Source: Alteromonas pelagimontana (GTDB lineage: Bacteria; Pseudomonadota; Gammaproteobacteria; Enterobacterales; Alteromonadaceae). From it: 64,000 bases of DNA. The position numbers and the translations under genes are program-made. Location of the stretch: assembly GCF_002499975.2 (NCBI RefSeq), contig NZ_CP052766.1, positions 1-64,000 on the forward strand, in the 5' to 3' direction. The notes under the pieces were generated by a model, which was not told the DNA's origin, did not search any database, and saw only the letters and a list, made by a program, of their open reading frames with translations. Each line of letters opens with the position of its first letter. Position 1 is the stretch's first letter. Of this stretch, positions 1-7,477 are shown in pieces.

Positions 1-301
1 TGCCGATGAATTTTTACTCACTCGTGCTCTCGTCCTGAACGTAAAATGCTTCACAAAGCACATGCAAAATGAGCAAACGAGCATTGAAATGAAATATGCA
101 ATAGCAAATGGGTAGACAGGCTAAAGAGTTTAGCGGGACTTTGTTACTCACAAACTAAAATGTATTTGTGTGAAAAGCGCGTTAACCATTGCCCCACCCC
201 TGCCTACCGTTCCTGGCTCCTACGCACTAATTTACATTGTAATGAATCTGTCGCATGCTAAAGCCTTAGTTCGATATCACGCAATACGGAATTTTTTATT
301 C
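1..301. other. leading intergenic stretch
   Basis: No gene is recognisable before the antiporter. The stretch is AT-rich. A small hairpin is possible around TGCTTCACAAAGCA near position 48, without a T-run. An in-frame GTG at 170 would extend the following gene by 44 residues, but that extension does not resemble the antiporter family, so I left it out. Confidence 0.4.
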
Positions 302-1906
302 ATGGAATACGTTTTTTTACTTTTTGCTTTTGTTTGCGGTCTGTCAGTAAAACTTATTGGTATCCCACCAATGGTGGGATATTTGGCAGCAGGTTTTCTG
401 CTAAATCTTGCAGGTTATTCGATGACCGACTCACTCCAGGAAATCGCCAATTTGGGCATAACCATTATGCTCTTTACCATAGGCCTTAAGTTAAACGTAC
501 GGGATTTGAGTAAACGGGAAGTTTGGGCAGGAAGCGTGTCGCATGCACTCGTGTGGGTGGGAGTGATAACGTGTATTTTATACGGTCTGGCAATAATAAT
601 AGCGCCGATGAGCGGCCCACTTGACTGGCAAAGCGCGGCCCTCATTGCCTTTGCTCTAAGTTTCAGCAGTACCGTATGTGTAGTCAAAGTATTAGAAGAA
701 AGTGGAGAAAGTAAAACCCGGCATGGGCGCCTGGCCATCGGTGTGCTGGTTATGCAAGATGTATTTGCCGTAGTTTTTCTGGTTGCCGCCACCGGGAAAC
801 TGCCGTCAGTTTGGGCACTAGGGTTACTTGCCGTGATCCCGTTGATGCCCTTGATCACACGCGTCATTGACAAATCCGGCCACGGCGAACTTCTTCCACT
901 GACAGGTTTTATACTGGCCCTGGGTGGCTATCATGTTTTTGAGCTGGTTAATATAAAAGGCGACCTTGGAGCACTGATATTGGGCATGCTCCTGGCCCGC
1001 CACAGCAAAGCCACCGAATTGGCAAAATCGTTACTGAGCTTCAAAGACCTGTTTTTAATTGGCTTTTTCCTGACGATAGGCCTAACGACGATAGGCCTAA
1101 CGGCCTTGCCCGACATGAATATGATAATTATTGCCTTGATACTGTGCCTGTTCCTGCCGATAAAAGCATTGCTGTTTTTCGGCTTGTTGGTGCGTTTGCG
1201 ATTACGCGCCCGTACCAGTTATTTAACCAGTCTGGTACTCACCAACTATAGCGAATTTGGTTTGATCGTCGGAGCACTGGCTGTTTCGCTGGGTTTATTG
1301 AATAAATCCTGGTTGGTAGTTATTGCATTGGCTGTCTCCTTTTCCTTTGTAAGCACCAGCATTTTATACCGCAGCTCCCACAGCAGATACTTGCACATCA
1401 AGGGCGCGATCTCTGCTTACGAAAGTGACCGTCGACTCAATGAAGATATATATCCGGTCATCGACGGCGCAAAATTTTTGGTCATTGGAATGGGACGTGT
1501 CGGTTTGGGCGCTTTTCAGTCTCTTGAAAAGCTAGCAACAAGCAGCGTGTGGGGAATGGACGCAGACCGCGTGAAAGTACAGCGCTTGAATAAGGAAGGA
1601 ATGAACGTGATCTGTGGAGATGGTGAGGATGTGGATTTATGGGATAACCTCGAAATTCATAATCTCGAACTTGTTTTACTTGCCCTCCCCTCCATCGAAG
1701 ATGTTATCAATGTGACAAAACAACTTAAATTTGCAGGCTACACCGGCAAAGTGGCTGCGATAGCCCGGTATGAAGATGAAATAGATGCATTACTTAGCCA
1801 TGGGGTCGATAAAGTCTTCAACTTTTTTACTGAGGCTGGTTTAGGGTTTGCAGAAGAAAGTTTAGCGTTTGTGAACGAAGATAAACAAGCCGCACCTGTG
1901 CTTTGA
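302..1906 (+). CDS. KefB/KefC-type monovalent cation:proton antiporter (CPA2) with NAD-binding RCK domain
   Basis: Predicted inner-membrane cation/proton exchanger of about 534 residues. The N-terminal two thirds is a run of hydrophobic segments typical of the Na+/H+ exchanger fold of the CPA2 family. The C-terminal part (about residue 390 on) begins with a Rossmann-type RCK/TrkA-N motif (VIGMGRVGLGAFQSL), where nucleotide or ligand binding gates transport in known relatives. I chose ATG 302 because the protein from there starts with a membrane segment (MEYVFLLFAF), as family members do; the in-frame GTG at 170 adds an unrelated hydrophilic stretch. Codons at 1073-1102 are an exact 15-bp tandem duplication that gives TTIGLTTIGL in a membrane loop. 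It stands alone. Whether it moves K+ or Na+ cannot be decided from sequence. Confidence 0.85.
   Translation: MEYVFLLFAFVCGLSVKLIGIPPMVGYLAAGFLLNLAGYSMTDSLQEIANLGITIMLFTIGLKLNVRDLSKREVWAGSVSHALVWVGVITCILYGLAIIIAPMSGPLDWQSAALIAFALSFSSTVCVVKVLEESGESKTRHGRLAIGVLVMQDVFAVVFLVAATGKLPSVWALGLLAVIPLMPLITRVIDKSGHGELLPLTGFILALGGYHVFELVNIKGDLGALILGMLLARHSKATELAKSLLSFKDLFLIGFFLTIGLTTIGLTALPDMNMIIIALILCLFLPIKALLFFGLLVRLRLRARTSYLTSLVLTNYSEFGLIVGALAVSLGLLNKSWLVVIALAVSFSFVSTSILYRSSHSRYLHIKGAISAYESDRRLNEDIYPVIDGAKFLVIGMGRVGLGAFQSLEKLATSSVWGMDADRVKVQRLNKEGMNVICGDGEDVDLWDNLEIHNLELVLLALPSIEDVINVTKQLKFAGYTGKVAAIARYEDEIDALLSHGVDKVFNFFTEAGLGFAEESLAFVNEDKQAAPVL
1073..1102 (+). repeat. 15-bp tandem duplication, 2 copies, in frame
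   Basis: The unit ACGATAGGCCTAACG occurs twice head to tail with no mismatch, inside the antiporter gene. It preserves the frame and adds five residues to a hydrophobic loop. Confidence 0.95.
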
Positions 1907-1925
1907 ATAGAAACAAAGATTGCAT

Positions 1926-1940
1926 TGATAACTATTAATA
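1926..1940. promoter_or_regulatory. possible Fur box upstream of the bacterioferritin genes
   Basis: The sequence TGATAACTATTAATA resembles the 7-1-7 Fur consensus (TGATAAT-N-ATTATCA), with about 11 of 14 fixed positions matching. It lies upstream of the bfr promoter. Iron control of bacterioferritin is common, but the region is AT-rich and a chance match is possible. Confidence 0.35.
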
Positions 1941-1969
1941 TTTGTATATCATTGTTTTTAAAGTATTTT

Positions 1970-1998
1970 TTGATTTTTTTATAGCTGCACGTTATACT
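1970..1998 (+). promoter_or_regulatory. sigma70-type promoter for the bacterioferritin pair
   Basis: TTGATT (1970-1975) and TATACT (1993-1998) are separated by 17 bases and lie about 30 bases before the first bacterioferritin start codon. Both hexamers are close to consensus. Confidence 0.6.
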
Positions 1999-2028
1999 CT
2001 TTCGCAAATACATTAGTGGATGAAAATT

Positions 2029-2505
2029 ATGCAAGGCGACAAGAAAGTTGTTGCGACACTGAATGAAGTGTTAACCAGCGAATTAACCTCGATAAATCAG
2101 TACTTTCTACATGCTCGCATGTTTAAAAACTGGGGGCTAAATGAGCTGAATGAAAAGAATTATAAAAAGTCCATTAAGGATATGAAACAGGCTGATGTTC
2201 TGATTGAACGTATTCTTTTTTTGGAAGGACTCCCCAACCTGCAAGCGCTCGGTAAGTTATATATTGGGGAAGATACGCAGGAAATGCTGCAGTGCGATAT
2301 TAAATTTCAGACAGAGCAGCTTCCCGTGTTACGTAAAGCCATCGCCCTGTGTGAAGAAAAGCAGGATTACGTGAGCCGCGATTTGCTTGAAGATATACTT
2401 GAGTATGAAGAGGAACATCTTGATTGGCTTGAAACGCAGAACTATCAAATCAACGCCATGGGCATTGAAAATTACCTGCAAGCGCAAGTGAAAGGAGACG
2501 ATTAA
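2029..2505 (+). CDS. bfr: bacterioferritin, haem-ligand subunit with degenerate ferroxidase site
   Basis: Four-helix bacterioferritin subunit of about 158 residues for iron storage and detoxification in a 24-mer shell. Against E. coli Bfr the haem-ligating methionine (Met52) is kept (KDMKQAD), but two ferroxidase ligands in the same helix are altered (Glu51 to Asp, His54 to Gln). The ligands near the C-terminus (EEEHLDWLE, for Glu127 and His130) remain. The motif ARMFKNWGL and the ending NYLQAQ match the family. I prefer ATG 2029 (MQGDKKVV, like MKGDTKVI of E. coli) with a GGATGA-like ribosome site; ATG 2020 is also possible. The next gene overlaps by one base (TAATG), so the two are probably translated coupled and co-assembled. 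Confidence 0.9.
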   Translation: MQGDKKVVATLNEVLTSELTSINQYFLHARMFKNWGLNELNEKNYKKSIKDMKQADVLIERILFLEGLPNLQALGKLYIGEDTQEMLQCDIKFQTEQLPVLRKAIALCEEKQDYVSRDLLEDILEYEEEHLDWLETQNYQINAMGIENYLQAQVKGDD

Positions 2506-2972
2506 TGAAAGGTAACGCTGCGATACTTGACGCCTTAAACGAGTTGTTAGCTTATGAGCTGGCAGCAATGGATCAATACTTTATTCATTCTCAGATGTAC
2601 CGGGATTGGGGATTACATAAGCTGTTTGAACGTATTGACCACGAATTTGATGACGAGCGAGGCCACGCGACCAAGCTGATCGAACGTATGCTTTTTTTAG
2701 AAGGCGCGCCTGATATGCAGACACGCACCGGCTTCCAGATTGGAACCGATGTGCCGTCAATGCTGCAAAGTGATCTTCGGGTGGAATATGAGGTTGATGC
2801 GAAATTACGCGAAGTGATAGCTTTGTGTGAAGCTCAGGAAGATTACGTAACGCGTGATATGTTAATTACGCTTTTAGAAGATACCGAAATGGATCACGCT
2901 CATTGGCTGGAACAACAGCTGGGTCTGATTAAACGTCTGGGATTATCAAACTACCTGCAATCACAGATGTAG
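2505..2972 (+). CDS. bfr: bacterioferritin, ferroxidase-competent subunit lacking the haem methionine
   Basis: Second bacterioferritin subunit, 155 residues. Here the ferroxidase ligands are intact (DDERGHA aligns Glu51 and His54; EMDHAHWLE aligns Glu127 and His130), while the haem ligand position Met52 is Arg. It is thus the mirror image of its partner: one subunit can hold interface haem, the other can oxidise ferrous iron. Its start codon overlaps the stop of the upstream gene, and its ribosome site (AGGAGA) lies inside that gene. Paired bacterioferritins with this division are known, for example in Magnetospirillum and Neisseria. The function of a mixed shell here is inferred. Confidence 0.9.
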   Translation: MKGNAAILDALNELLAYELAAMDQYFIHSQMYRDWGLHKLFERIDHEFDDERGHATKLIERMLFLEGAPDMQTRTGFQIGTDVPSMLQSDLRVEYEVDAKLREVIALCEAQEDYVTRDMLITLLEDTEMDHAHWLEQQLGLIKRLGLSNYLQSQM

Positions 2973-2982
2973 GTACTTCAGG

Positions 2983-3465
2983 TCATGACGACGTGGTAAA
3001 GTACAAAAAGACCGGCGTAGGCTGGTCTTTTATATTAACTACCATTCGCCATCGCATCAGCGGTTCAGCGCAACTGCCTAACATGAACCAGCCCGACCAT
3101 TGATTAGCGTCAATTGAGTCAACCGAAACGGGTATCTTTCCCATGTACATATTTACCCCTTCAATCCATATGCTCTCAATCACAGCATCCTGCGGTGTAA
3201 TGAGATTGAGAGTAATGGGTTCTTCAATTGTGGGGGGGGCAGAAAATCGAGCAACCGCGGGACGGGCGAAAATAGCGAAATCGCATTCTAAGTCAACAAA
3301 ATTGCATTGATTGCGTAGGTCCATATCGTCTGATGACACGCTGACATATTGGTTTGCAAGATAGACACAAGCCGGTAAAATAACGATAATAAGGGGGCGT
3401 AGCGCTTTTTGTAACAGGAATTTTATTTTCACGTTGGTAGTATTTTTCTTTCCAGCAAGGGCCAT
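2983..3465 (-). CDS. small membrane-anchored protein of unknown function
   Basis: About 160 residues, convergent with bfr and divergent from ccoN. One hydrophobic segment follows a basic N-terminus (LRPLIIVILPACVYLANQYV), so the rest is probably periplasmic. The C-terminal part is rich in Trp, Cys and aromatic residues (MYMGKIPVSVD, then SCAEPLMRWRMVV) and ends VFLYFTTSS. I have an impression of similar small proteins beside cbb3 oxidase genes in related bacteria, but I cannot name a family. ATG 3465 is preferred; an upstream TTG at 3489 would begin exactly in the FNR box of the ccoN promoter and is unlikely. Confidence 0.6.
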   Translation of the reverse strand: MALAGKKNTTNVKIKFLLQKALRPLIIVILPACVYLANQYVSVSSDDMDLRNQCNFVDLECDFAIFARPAVARFSAPPTIEEPITLNLITPQDAVIESIWIEGVNMYMGKIPVSVDSIDANQWSGWFMLGSCAEPLMRWRMVVNIKDQPTPVFLYFTTSS

Positions 3466-3475
3466 AAGTAGTTTA

Positions 3476-3489
3476 TTGACCAGGATCAA
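3476..3489. promoter_or_regulatory. FNR box upstream of ccoN
   Basis: TTGACCAGGATCAA matches the FNR consensus TTGAT-N4-ATCAA at 9 of 10 fixed positions. A TATAAA hexamer (3515-3520) lies about 35-40 bases downstream of its centre, a spacing close to class II FNR activation. The fnr gene is in the same cluster. Confidence 0.7.
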
Positions 3490-3668
3490 CCTTGGGCAGT
3501 TTATGGTATCTTTTTATAAATAAAAACCTTATCATCCGCGTTCTGACTGGCCTGGGGCAATAGTTATTGTCTTTTACAGGCACGGTGTAAGCCCGCAAGA
3601 CTAGCATTTTCTGCTATTTTACGGCAGTTAGAAACCCATTTAGCATTAGAAGTGGAAGATTCATTAAA

Positions 3669-5102
3669 ATGAGTGAAACAAGCCAAGCACAACCTGACTA
3701 CAATTACAAAGTCGTCAGGCAATTTACCGTTATGACAATTGTCTGGGGTATTGTGGGGATGGGGCTGGGAGTATTTATTGCCGCGCAATTATTTGCTCCA
3801 GCACTCAACTTTGATACTCCCTGGTTGACATTCTCCCGTTTGCGTCCATTGCATACCAATGCCGTTATTTTCGCTTTCGGTGGGTCTGCGTTATTCGCAA
3901 CCTCTTTTTATGTAGTACAGCGCACCAGTCAAGTTCGCCTGTTCAGTGACAAGCTTGCTGCATTTACCTTCTGGGGATGGCAGGCGGTAATCATCTCGGC
4001 TATTGTGACTTTACCTCAGGGTATGACAAGTACGAAAGAGTACGCTGAACTGGAATGGCCAATTGATATTCTTATTGGCTTGGTCTGGATAGCGTACGTC
4101 ATTAACTTCTTCGGCACCCTGGTTATTCGAAGAGTTTCCCATATTTACGTTGCTAACTGGTTTTACGGCGCGTTTATGCTGACTGTTCTGGTATTGCATA
4201 TCGGAAACAGCATGGCAGTTCCCGTTTCCATGACCAAATCTTACTCCTTATATGCAGGTGCTGTAGATGCCATGATGCAGTGGTGGTACGGACACAACGC
4301 TGTCGGGTTTTATCTTACTGCAGGCTTTTTGGGAATGATGTATTACTTTGTTCCTAAACAGGCAGGGCGTCCTGTTTATTCGTACCGGCTTTCAGTGGTG
4401 CACTTCTGGGCACTAATTTCTCTTTATATCTGGGTGGGTCCGCACCATCTTCATTATACGGCCTTGCCTGACTGGACTCAGTCGCTTGGAATGGTGATGT
4501 CACTTATTCTGTTTGTGCCTTCCTGGGGCGGCATGATCAACGGCATCATGACGTTGTCGGGGGCTTGGCATAAATTACGTACTGACCCTGTATTGCGCTT
4601 CCTCATTGTGTCGCTGTCATTCTACGGAATGTCTACCTTTGAAGGCCCGATGATGGCAATTAAAACGGTAAATGCCTTATCTCACTACACTGACTGGACA
4701 ATCGGGCACGTTCACTCCGGTGCTCTGGGATGGGTTGCCATGATTTCTATCGGCTCAGTGTATCACCTTATTCCTGTACTTTTTGGTCAGCGCGCAATGT
4801 ACAGCACACGCTTGGTGAATATTCATTTCTGGTTAGCGACGATAGGTGTTGTACTTTATATCGTAGCCATGTGGATGTCGGGAGTACTACAAGGCCTGAT
4901 GTGGCGTGCAGTTAATGCTGATGGCACGTTAACATATAGCTTTGTTGAATCGATGGAAGCCTCTAAACCCTTCTACGTAGTACGGTTTATTGGCGGCTGT
5001 TTTATCTTAGTCGGTATGCTGATTATGGCTTATAACGCCTATAGAACCATCCGAGCGCCGAAAGGCACTATTGCAGCTGAACCAGCGACGCAAGCTGCAT
5101 AA
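3669..5102 (+). CDS. ccoN: cbb3-type cytochrome c oxidase subunit I
   Basis: Catalytic subunit of the high-affinity terminal oxidase: reduces O2 to water at a haem b3-CuB centre and pumps protons across the inner membrane. 477 residues with about 12 membrane helices. Conserved histidines are visible: LHTNAVIF (residue 62, low-spin haem), [10 protein letters not shown] and GPHHLHYT (CuB ligands), and [11 protein letters not shown] (haem ligands near the C-terminus). It is first in ccoNOQP, with ccoO ten bases downstream. The FNR box at 3476 suggests induction at low oxygen. Confidence 0.97.
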   Translation: MSETSQAQPDYNYKVVRQFTVMTIVWGIVGMGLGVFIAAQLFAPALNFDTPWLTFSRLRPLHTNAVIFAFGGSALFATSFYVVQRTSQVRLFSDKLAAFTFWGWQAVIISAIVTLPQGMTSTKEYAELEWPIDILIGLVWIAYVINFFGTLVIRRVSHIYVANWFYGAFMLTVLVLHIGNSMAVPVSMTKSYSLYAGAVDAMMQWWYGHNAVGFYLTAGFLGMMYYFVPKQAGRPVYSYRLSVVHFWALISLYIWVGPHHLHYTALPDWTQSLGMVMSLILFVPSWGGMINGIMTLSGAWHKLRTDPVLRFLIVSLSFYGMSTFEGPMMAIKTVNALSHYTDWTIGHVHSGALGWVAMISIGSVYHLIPVLFGQRAMYSTRLVNIHFWLATIGVVLYIVAMWMSGVLQGLMWRAVNADGTLTYSFVESMEASKPFYVVRFIGGCFILVGMLIMAYNAYRTIRAPKGTIAAEPATQAA

Positions 5103-5112
5103 GGAGACGGTA

Positions 5113-5721
5113 GTGAAAAGAAATCCACATGAGTTAATTGAAAAAAACGTTGGTCTGCTTACCGTTCTTATTCTGGTGGCTATTGCTTTTGGGTCGATGG
5201 TGCAAATAACACCATTAATGTTCCAGCAACAGACCATGGAGCCGATTAAAGGACTTAAGCCTTATACTGCGCTCCAGTTAGAAGGCCGTGACATCTATAT
5301 TCGCGAAGGTTGTGTTGGTTGCCATAGCCAGATGATTCGTCCGTTTCGTTCAGAAACGGAGCGTTACGGTCATTATAGCGTAGCGGGTGAATCTGTATGG
5401 GAGCACCCATTTCTTTGGGGTTCAAAAAGAACCGGGCCTGACTTGGCTCGCGTAGGGGGAAGATACAGTGATGCGTGGCATCATGCGCATCTTTACAACC
5501 CTCGTGACGTGGTGCCCGAGTCGATTATGCCGAGCTTCCCTTGGTTGCAGGAAAATACATTGACCGGCGAATACACTGCGAAAAAAATGGAAGTATTTCA
5601 AGGCTTCGGCGTACCTTATACCGATAAAGATATTGCTGGAGCAAAAGCGGCGGTACAAGGCAAAACCGAAATGGAAGCCTTAATCGCTTACCTTCAGTCT
5701 CTTGGAACACAGTTGAAATAG
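5113..5721 (+). CDS. ccoO: cbb3-type cytochrome c oxidase subunit II (mono-haem cytochrome c)
   Basis: Membrane-anchored c-type cytochrome that passes electrons into CcoN. 202 residues from a GTG start at 5113, preceded by a strong AAGGAGA ribosome site; the frame is open further upstream into ccoN, but that part is not CcoO-like. An N-terminal membrane anchor ([13 protein letters not shown]) is followed by the haem-binding CVGCH (residues 67-71) and QMIRPFRSE, a signature of the family. Two bases separate it from ccoQ. Confidence 0.95.
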   Translation: MKRNPHELIEKNVGLLTVLILVAIAFGSMVQITPLMFQQQTMEPIKGLKPYTALQLEGRDIYIREGCVGCHSQMIRPFRSETERYGHYSVAGESVWEHPFLWGSKRTGPDLARVGGRYSDAWHHAHLYNPRDVVPESIMPSFPWLQENTLTGEYTAKKMEVFQGFGVPYTDKDIAGAKAAVQGKTEMEALIAYLQSLGTQLK

Positions 5722-5722
5722 C

Positions 5723-5896
5723 ATGGATCAAGGAACTATAGGCAGCATATTTACTGTCGTCGTTTTCCTCTGTTTTATAGGCATAGTATGGTGGGCTTTC
5801 GCCGGACGTAACAAAAAAGATTTCGACGAAGCCGCTAACCTTCCTTTTGCAGACGAAGATAAAGAAAAATCAGACAAAGATAAGCAGGAGTCTTGA
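5723..5896 (+). CDS. ccoQ: cbb3-type cytochrome c oxidase subunit CcoQ
   Basis: Short single-helix subunit of 57 residues that helps stabilise the oxidase complex. It begins MDQGTIGSIFTVVVFLCFIG, continues with WWAFAGRNKKDFDEAANLPF and ends in a charged tail rich in Asp and Lys, as is usual for CcoQ. Its position between ccoO and ccoP settles the call. The stop lies four bases before the ccoP start, and its last codons carry the ccoP ribosome site (CAGGAG). Confidence 0.93.
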   Translation: MDQGTIGSIFTVVVFLCFIGIVWWAFAGRNKKDFDEAANLPFADEDKEKSDKDKQES

Positions 5897-5900
5897 CCCC

Positions 5901-6848
5901 ATGAGCATGTTTTGGACAATATGGATCTCTGTTCTCACACTGGGAACCATTTTTGGATGCTATTTCCTGTTACGTTGGTGCTTAAGCAACAACACAGGTG
6001 TAGCTGAAGGCGAACCAATGGGTCATTCATTTGACGGCATTGAAGAAATTAATAATCCGCTTCCTAAGTGGTGGACCATACTATTCTACGTAACCATGGT
6101 TTTTGGTTTGGTTTACTTGTTGCTGTTCCCTGGACTGGGGTCATTTGATGGTTTGCTGGATTGGAAAAGTTCGAATCAGAATATTCAGTCTTTAGAAGAA
6201 TCAGAACAAGCGCGTATACAGGCAAAAGAAGAAGGTATTTTAGTAGAATATGATCGCGAACTGGAGTTTGCGGCAGAAAAATTCGATCCTATTTTTGAAG
6301 CCTATGCGCAAATCCCTGTCGAAGAGCTGGCAAAAGATCCCGAAGCCATAAAAGTTGGGCAACGCATGTTTTTGCAAAACTGTTCTCAGTGTCACGGATC
6401 TGATGCTCGTGGTCAGCGAGGCTTCCCTAATCTTACCGACAACGATTGGTTATACGGTGGAACCGGCGATAAAATCGTAGAGACCATTGTCAATGGTCGC
6501 CAGGCTGCAATGCCTGCGTGGCTGGATGCAATGGGTGAACAAGGCATTAACGAGGTTGTTGAATACGTACTTGGTCTAAGCGGCCGAAATGTAGATGACG
6601 AACTCGCCGCCAAAGGCAAACCACGCTTTGCTGTTTGCTCTGCTTGTCACGGCCCCGACGGAAAAGGTAATCAAGCATTGGGCGCTCCTAACCTCACCGA
6701 CAATATTTGGTTATATGGCAGCACCCACGCCATTGTCACTGACACGGTAAGTTATGGTCGTAACGGCGTAATGCCTTCCTTTAAGGATCGCTTAGGCGAA
6801 GATAAAATCCACGTGGTCGCCTCTTACGTTTACAGCCTGTCTCATTAA
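5901..6848 (+). CDS. ccoP: cbb3-type cytochrome c oxidase subunit III (di-haem cytochrome c)
   Basis: Di-haem subunit that accepts electrons from soluble cytochromes and hands them to CcoO. 315 residues: two N-terminal membrane segments (residues about 3-25 and 57-78) joined by a linker with the family motif HSFDGIEEINNPLPKWW, then two cytochrome c domains with CSQCH (161-165) and CSACH (246-250). The start is ATG 5901. A hairpin with a T-run follows, ending the core ccoNOQP transcript or lowering read-through to fixH. Confidence 0.96.
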   Translation: MSMFWTIWISVLTLGTIFGCYFLLRWCLSNNTGVAEGEPMGHSFDGIEEINNPLPKWWTILFYVTMVFGLVYLLLFPGLGSFDGLLDWKSSNQNIQSLEESEQARIQAKEEGILVEYDRELEFAAEKFDPIFEAYAQIPVEELAKDPEAIKVGQRMFLQNCSQCHGSDARGQRGFPNLTDNDWLYGGTGDKIVETIVNGRQAAMPAWLDAMGEQGINEVVEYVLGLSGRNVDDELAAKGKPRFAVCSACHGPDGKGNQALGAPNLTDNIWLYGSTHAIVTDTVSYGRNGVMPSFKDRLGEDKIHVVASYVYSLSH

Positions 6849-6866
6849 TATTGACCACATAAAAAG

Positions 6867-6889
6867 CCCTGTCCTCACAGGGTTTTTTT
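6867..6889 (+). terminator. rho-independent terminator after ccoNOQP
   Basis: Six-base stem CCCTGT/ACAGGG with a 4-base loop, followed by seven T residues. Confidence 0.8.
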
Positions 6890-6976
6890 ATGCGAAAATA
6901 GAGCGCCAGCCGTATTGGCGTTTTACTTCTCATTCTCTAGCTCCCACTTTACGTGGATGCCGTTGGAAAAGACCTT

Positions 6977-7456
6977 ATGATTACTCCCTGGTACAAACAG
7001 TTTTGGCCGTGGTTTCTTATTACAGTTCCCATTATTTCCTTTGCCGTGGGTGGGCTGATGTTTCATCTGGCTTCTGATACTACCGATAGTCTGGTGGTCG
7101 ACGATTATTACAAAGAAGGGAAAGCGATTAACGCCAGACTGGACAAATTAGAGCAAGCTAGAAAGCTGAACATTACCAGTGATCTCAAAATACATAACGA
7201 CACAATTATTCTTGAGTTCCATTCTGGTATTCCCCGCGAGGGCGAAGCTCTGAAACTGACGTTTTATCATGTAACATTGAAGGAGAAGGACACCAGCGTC
7301 TTATTGACCCGTGATGCCAGCGGCCTCTATCGAGGAACCATTGATCAGCCGCTGGAAGGAAAGTGGCATGTCACACTGACGCCTCTTGATGAATCATGGA
7401 AAATTCAACAGTCTGTTACCCTGCCCCGCGCTGACACAATAAAATTTAATCCGTAG
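6977..7456 (+). CDS. fixH: FixH/CcoH-family oxidase assembly protein
   Basis: Membrane-anchored protein (about 159 residues) needed for maturation of cbb3 oxidase, thought to act with the copper ATPase CcoI. It starts MITPWYKQFWPWFLIT, then one membrane helix, then the family motif DDYYKEGKAINARLDK, and a beta-rich periplasmic domain. ATG 6977 fits family starts; an in-frame GTG at 6953 adds eight residues that do not. In most related clusters ccoG (rdxA) lies between ccoP and fixH; it is missing here. Confidence 0.88.
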   Translation: MITPWYKQFWPWFLITVPIISFAVGGLMFHLASDTTDSLVVDDYYKEGKAINARLDKLEQARKLNITSDLKIHNDTIILEFHSGIPREGEALKLTFYHVTLKEKDTSVLLTRDASGLYRGTIDQPLEGKWHVTLTPLDESWKIQQSVTLPRADTIKFNP

Positions 7457-7477
7457 ATATGGATAAAAACCGCGATA

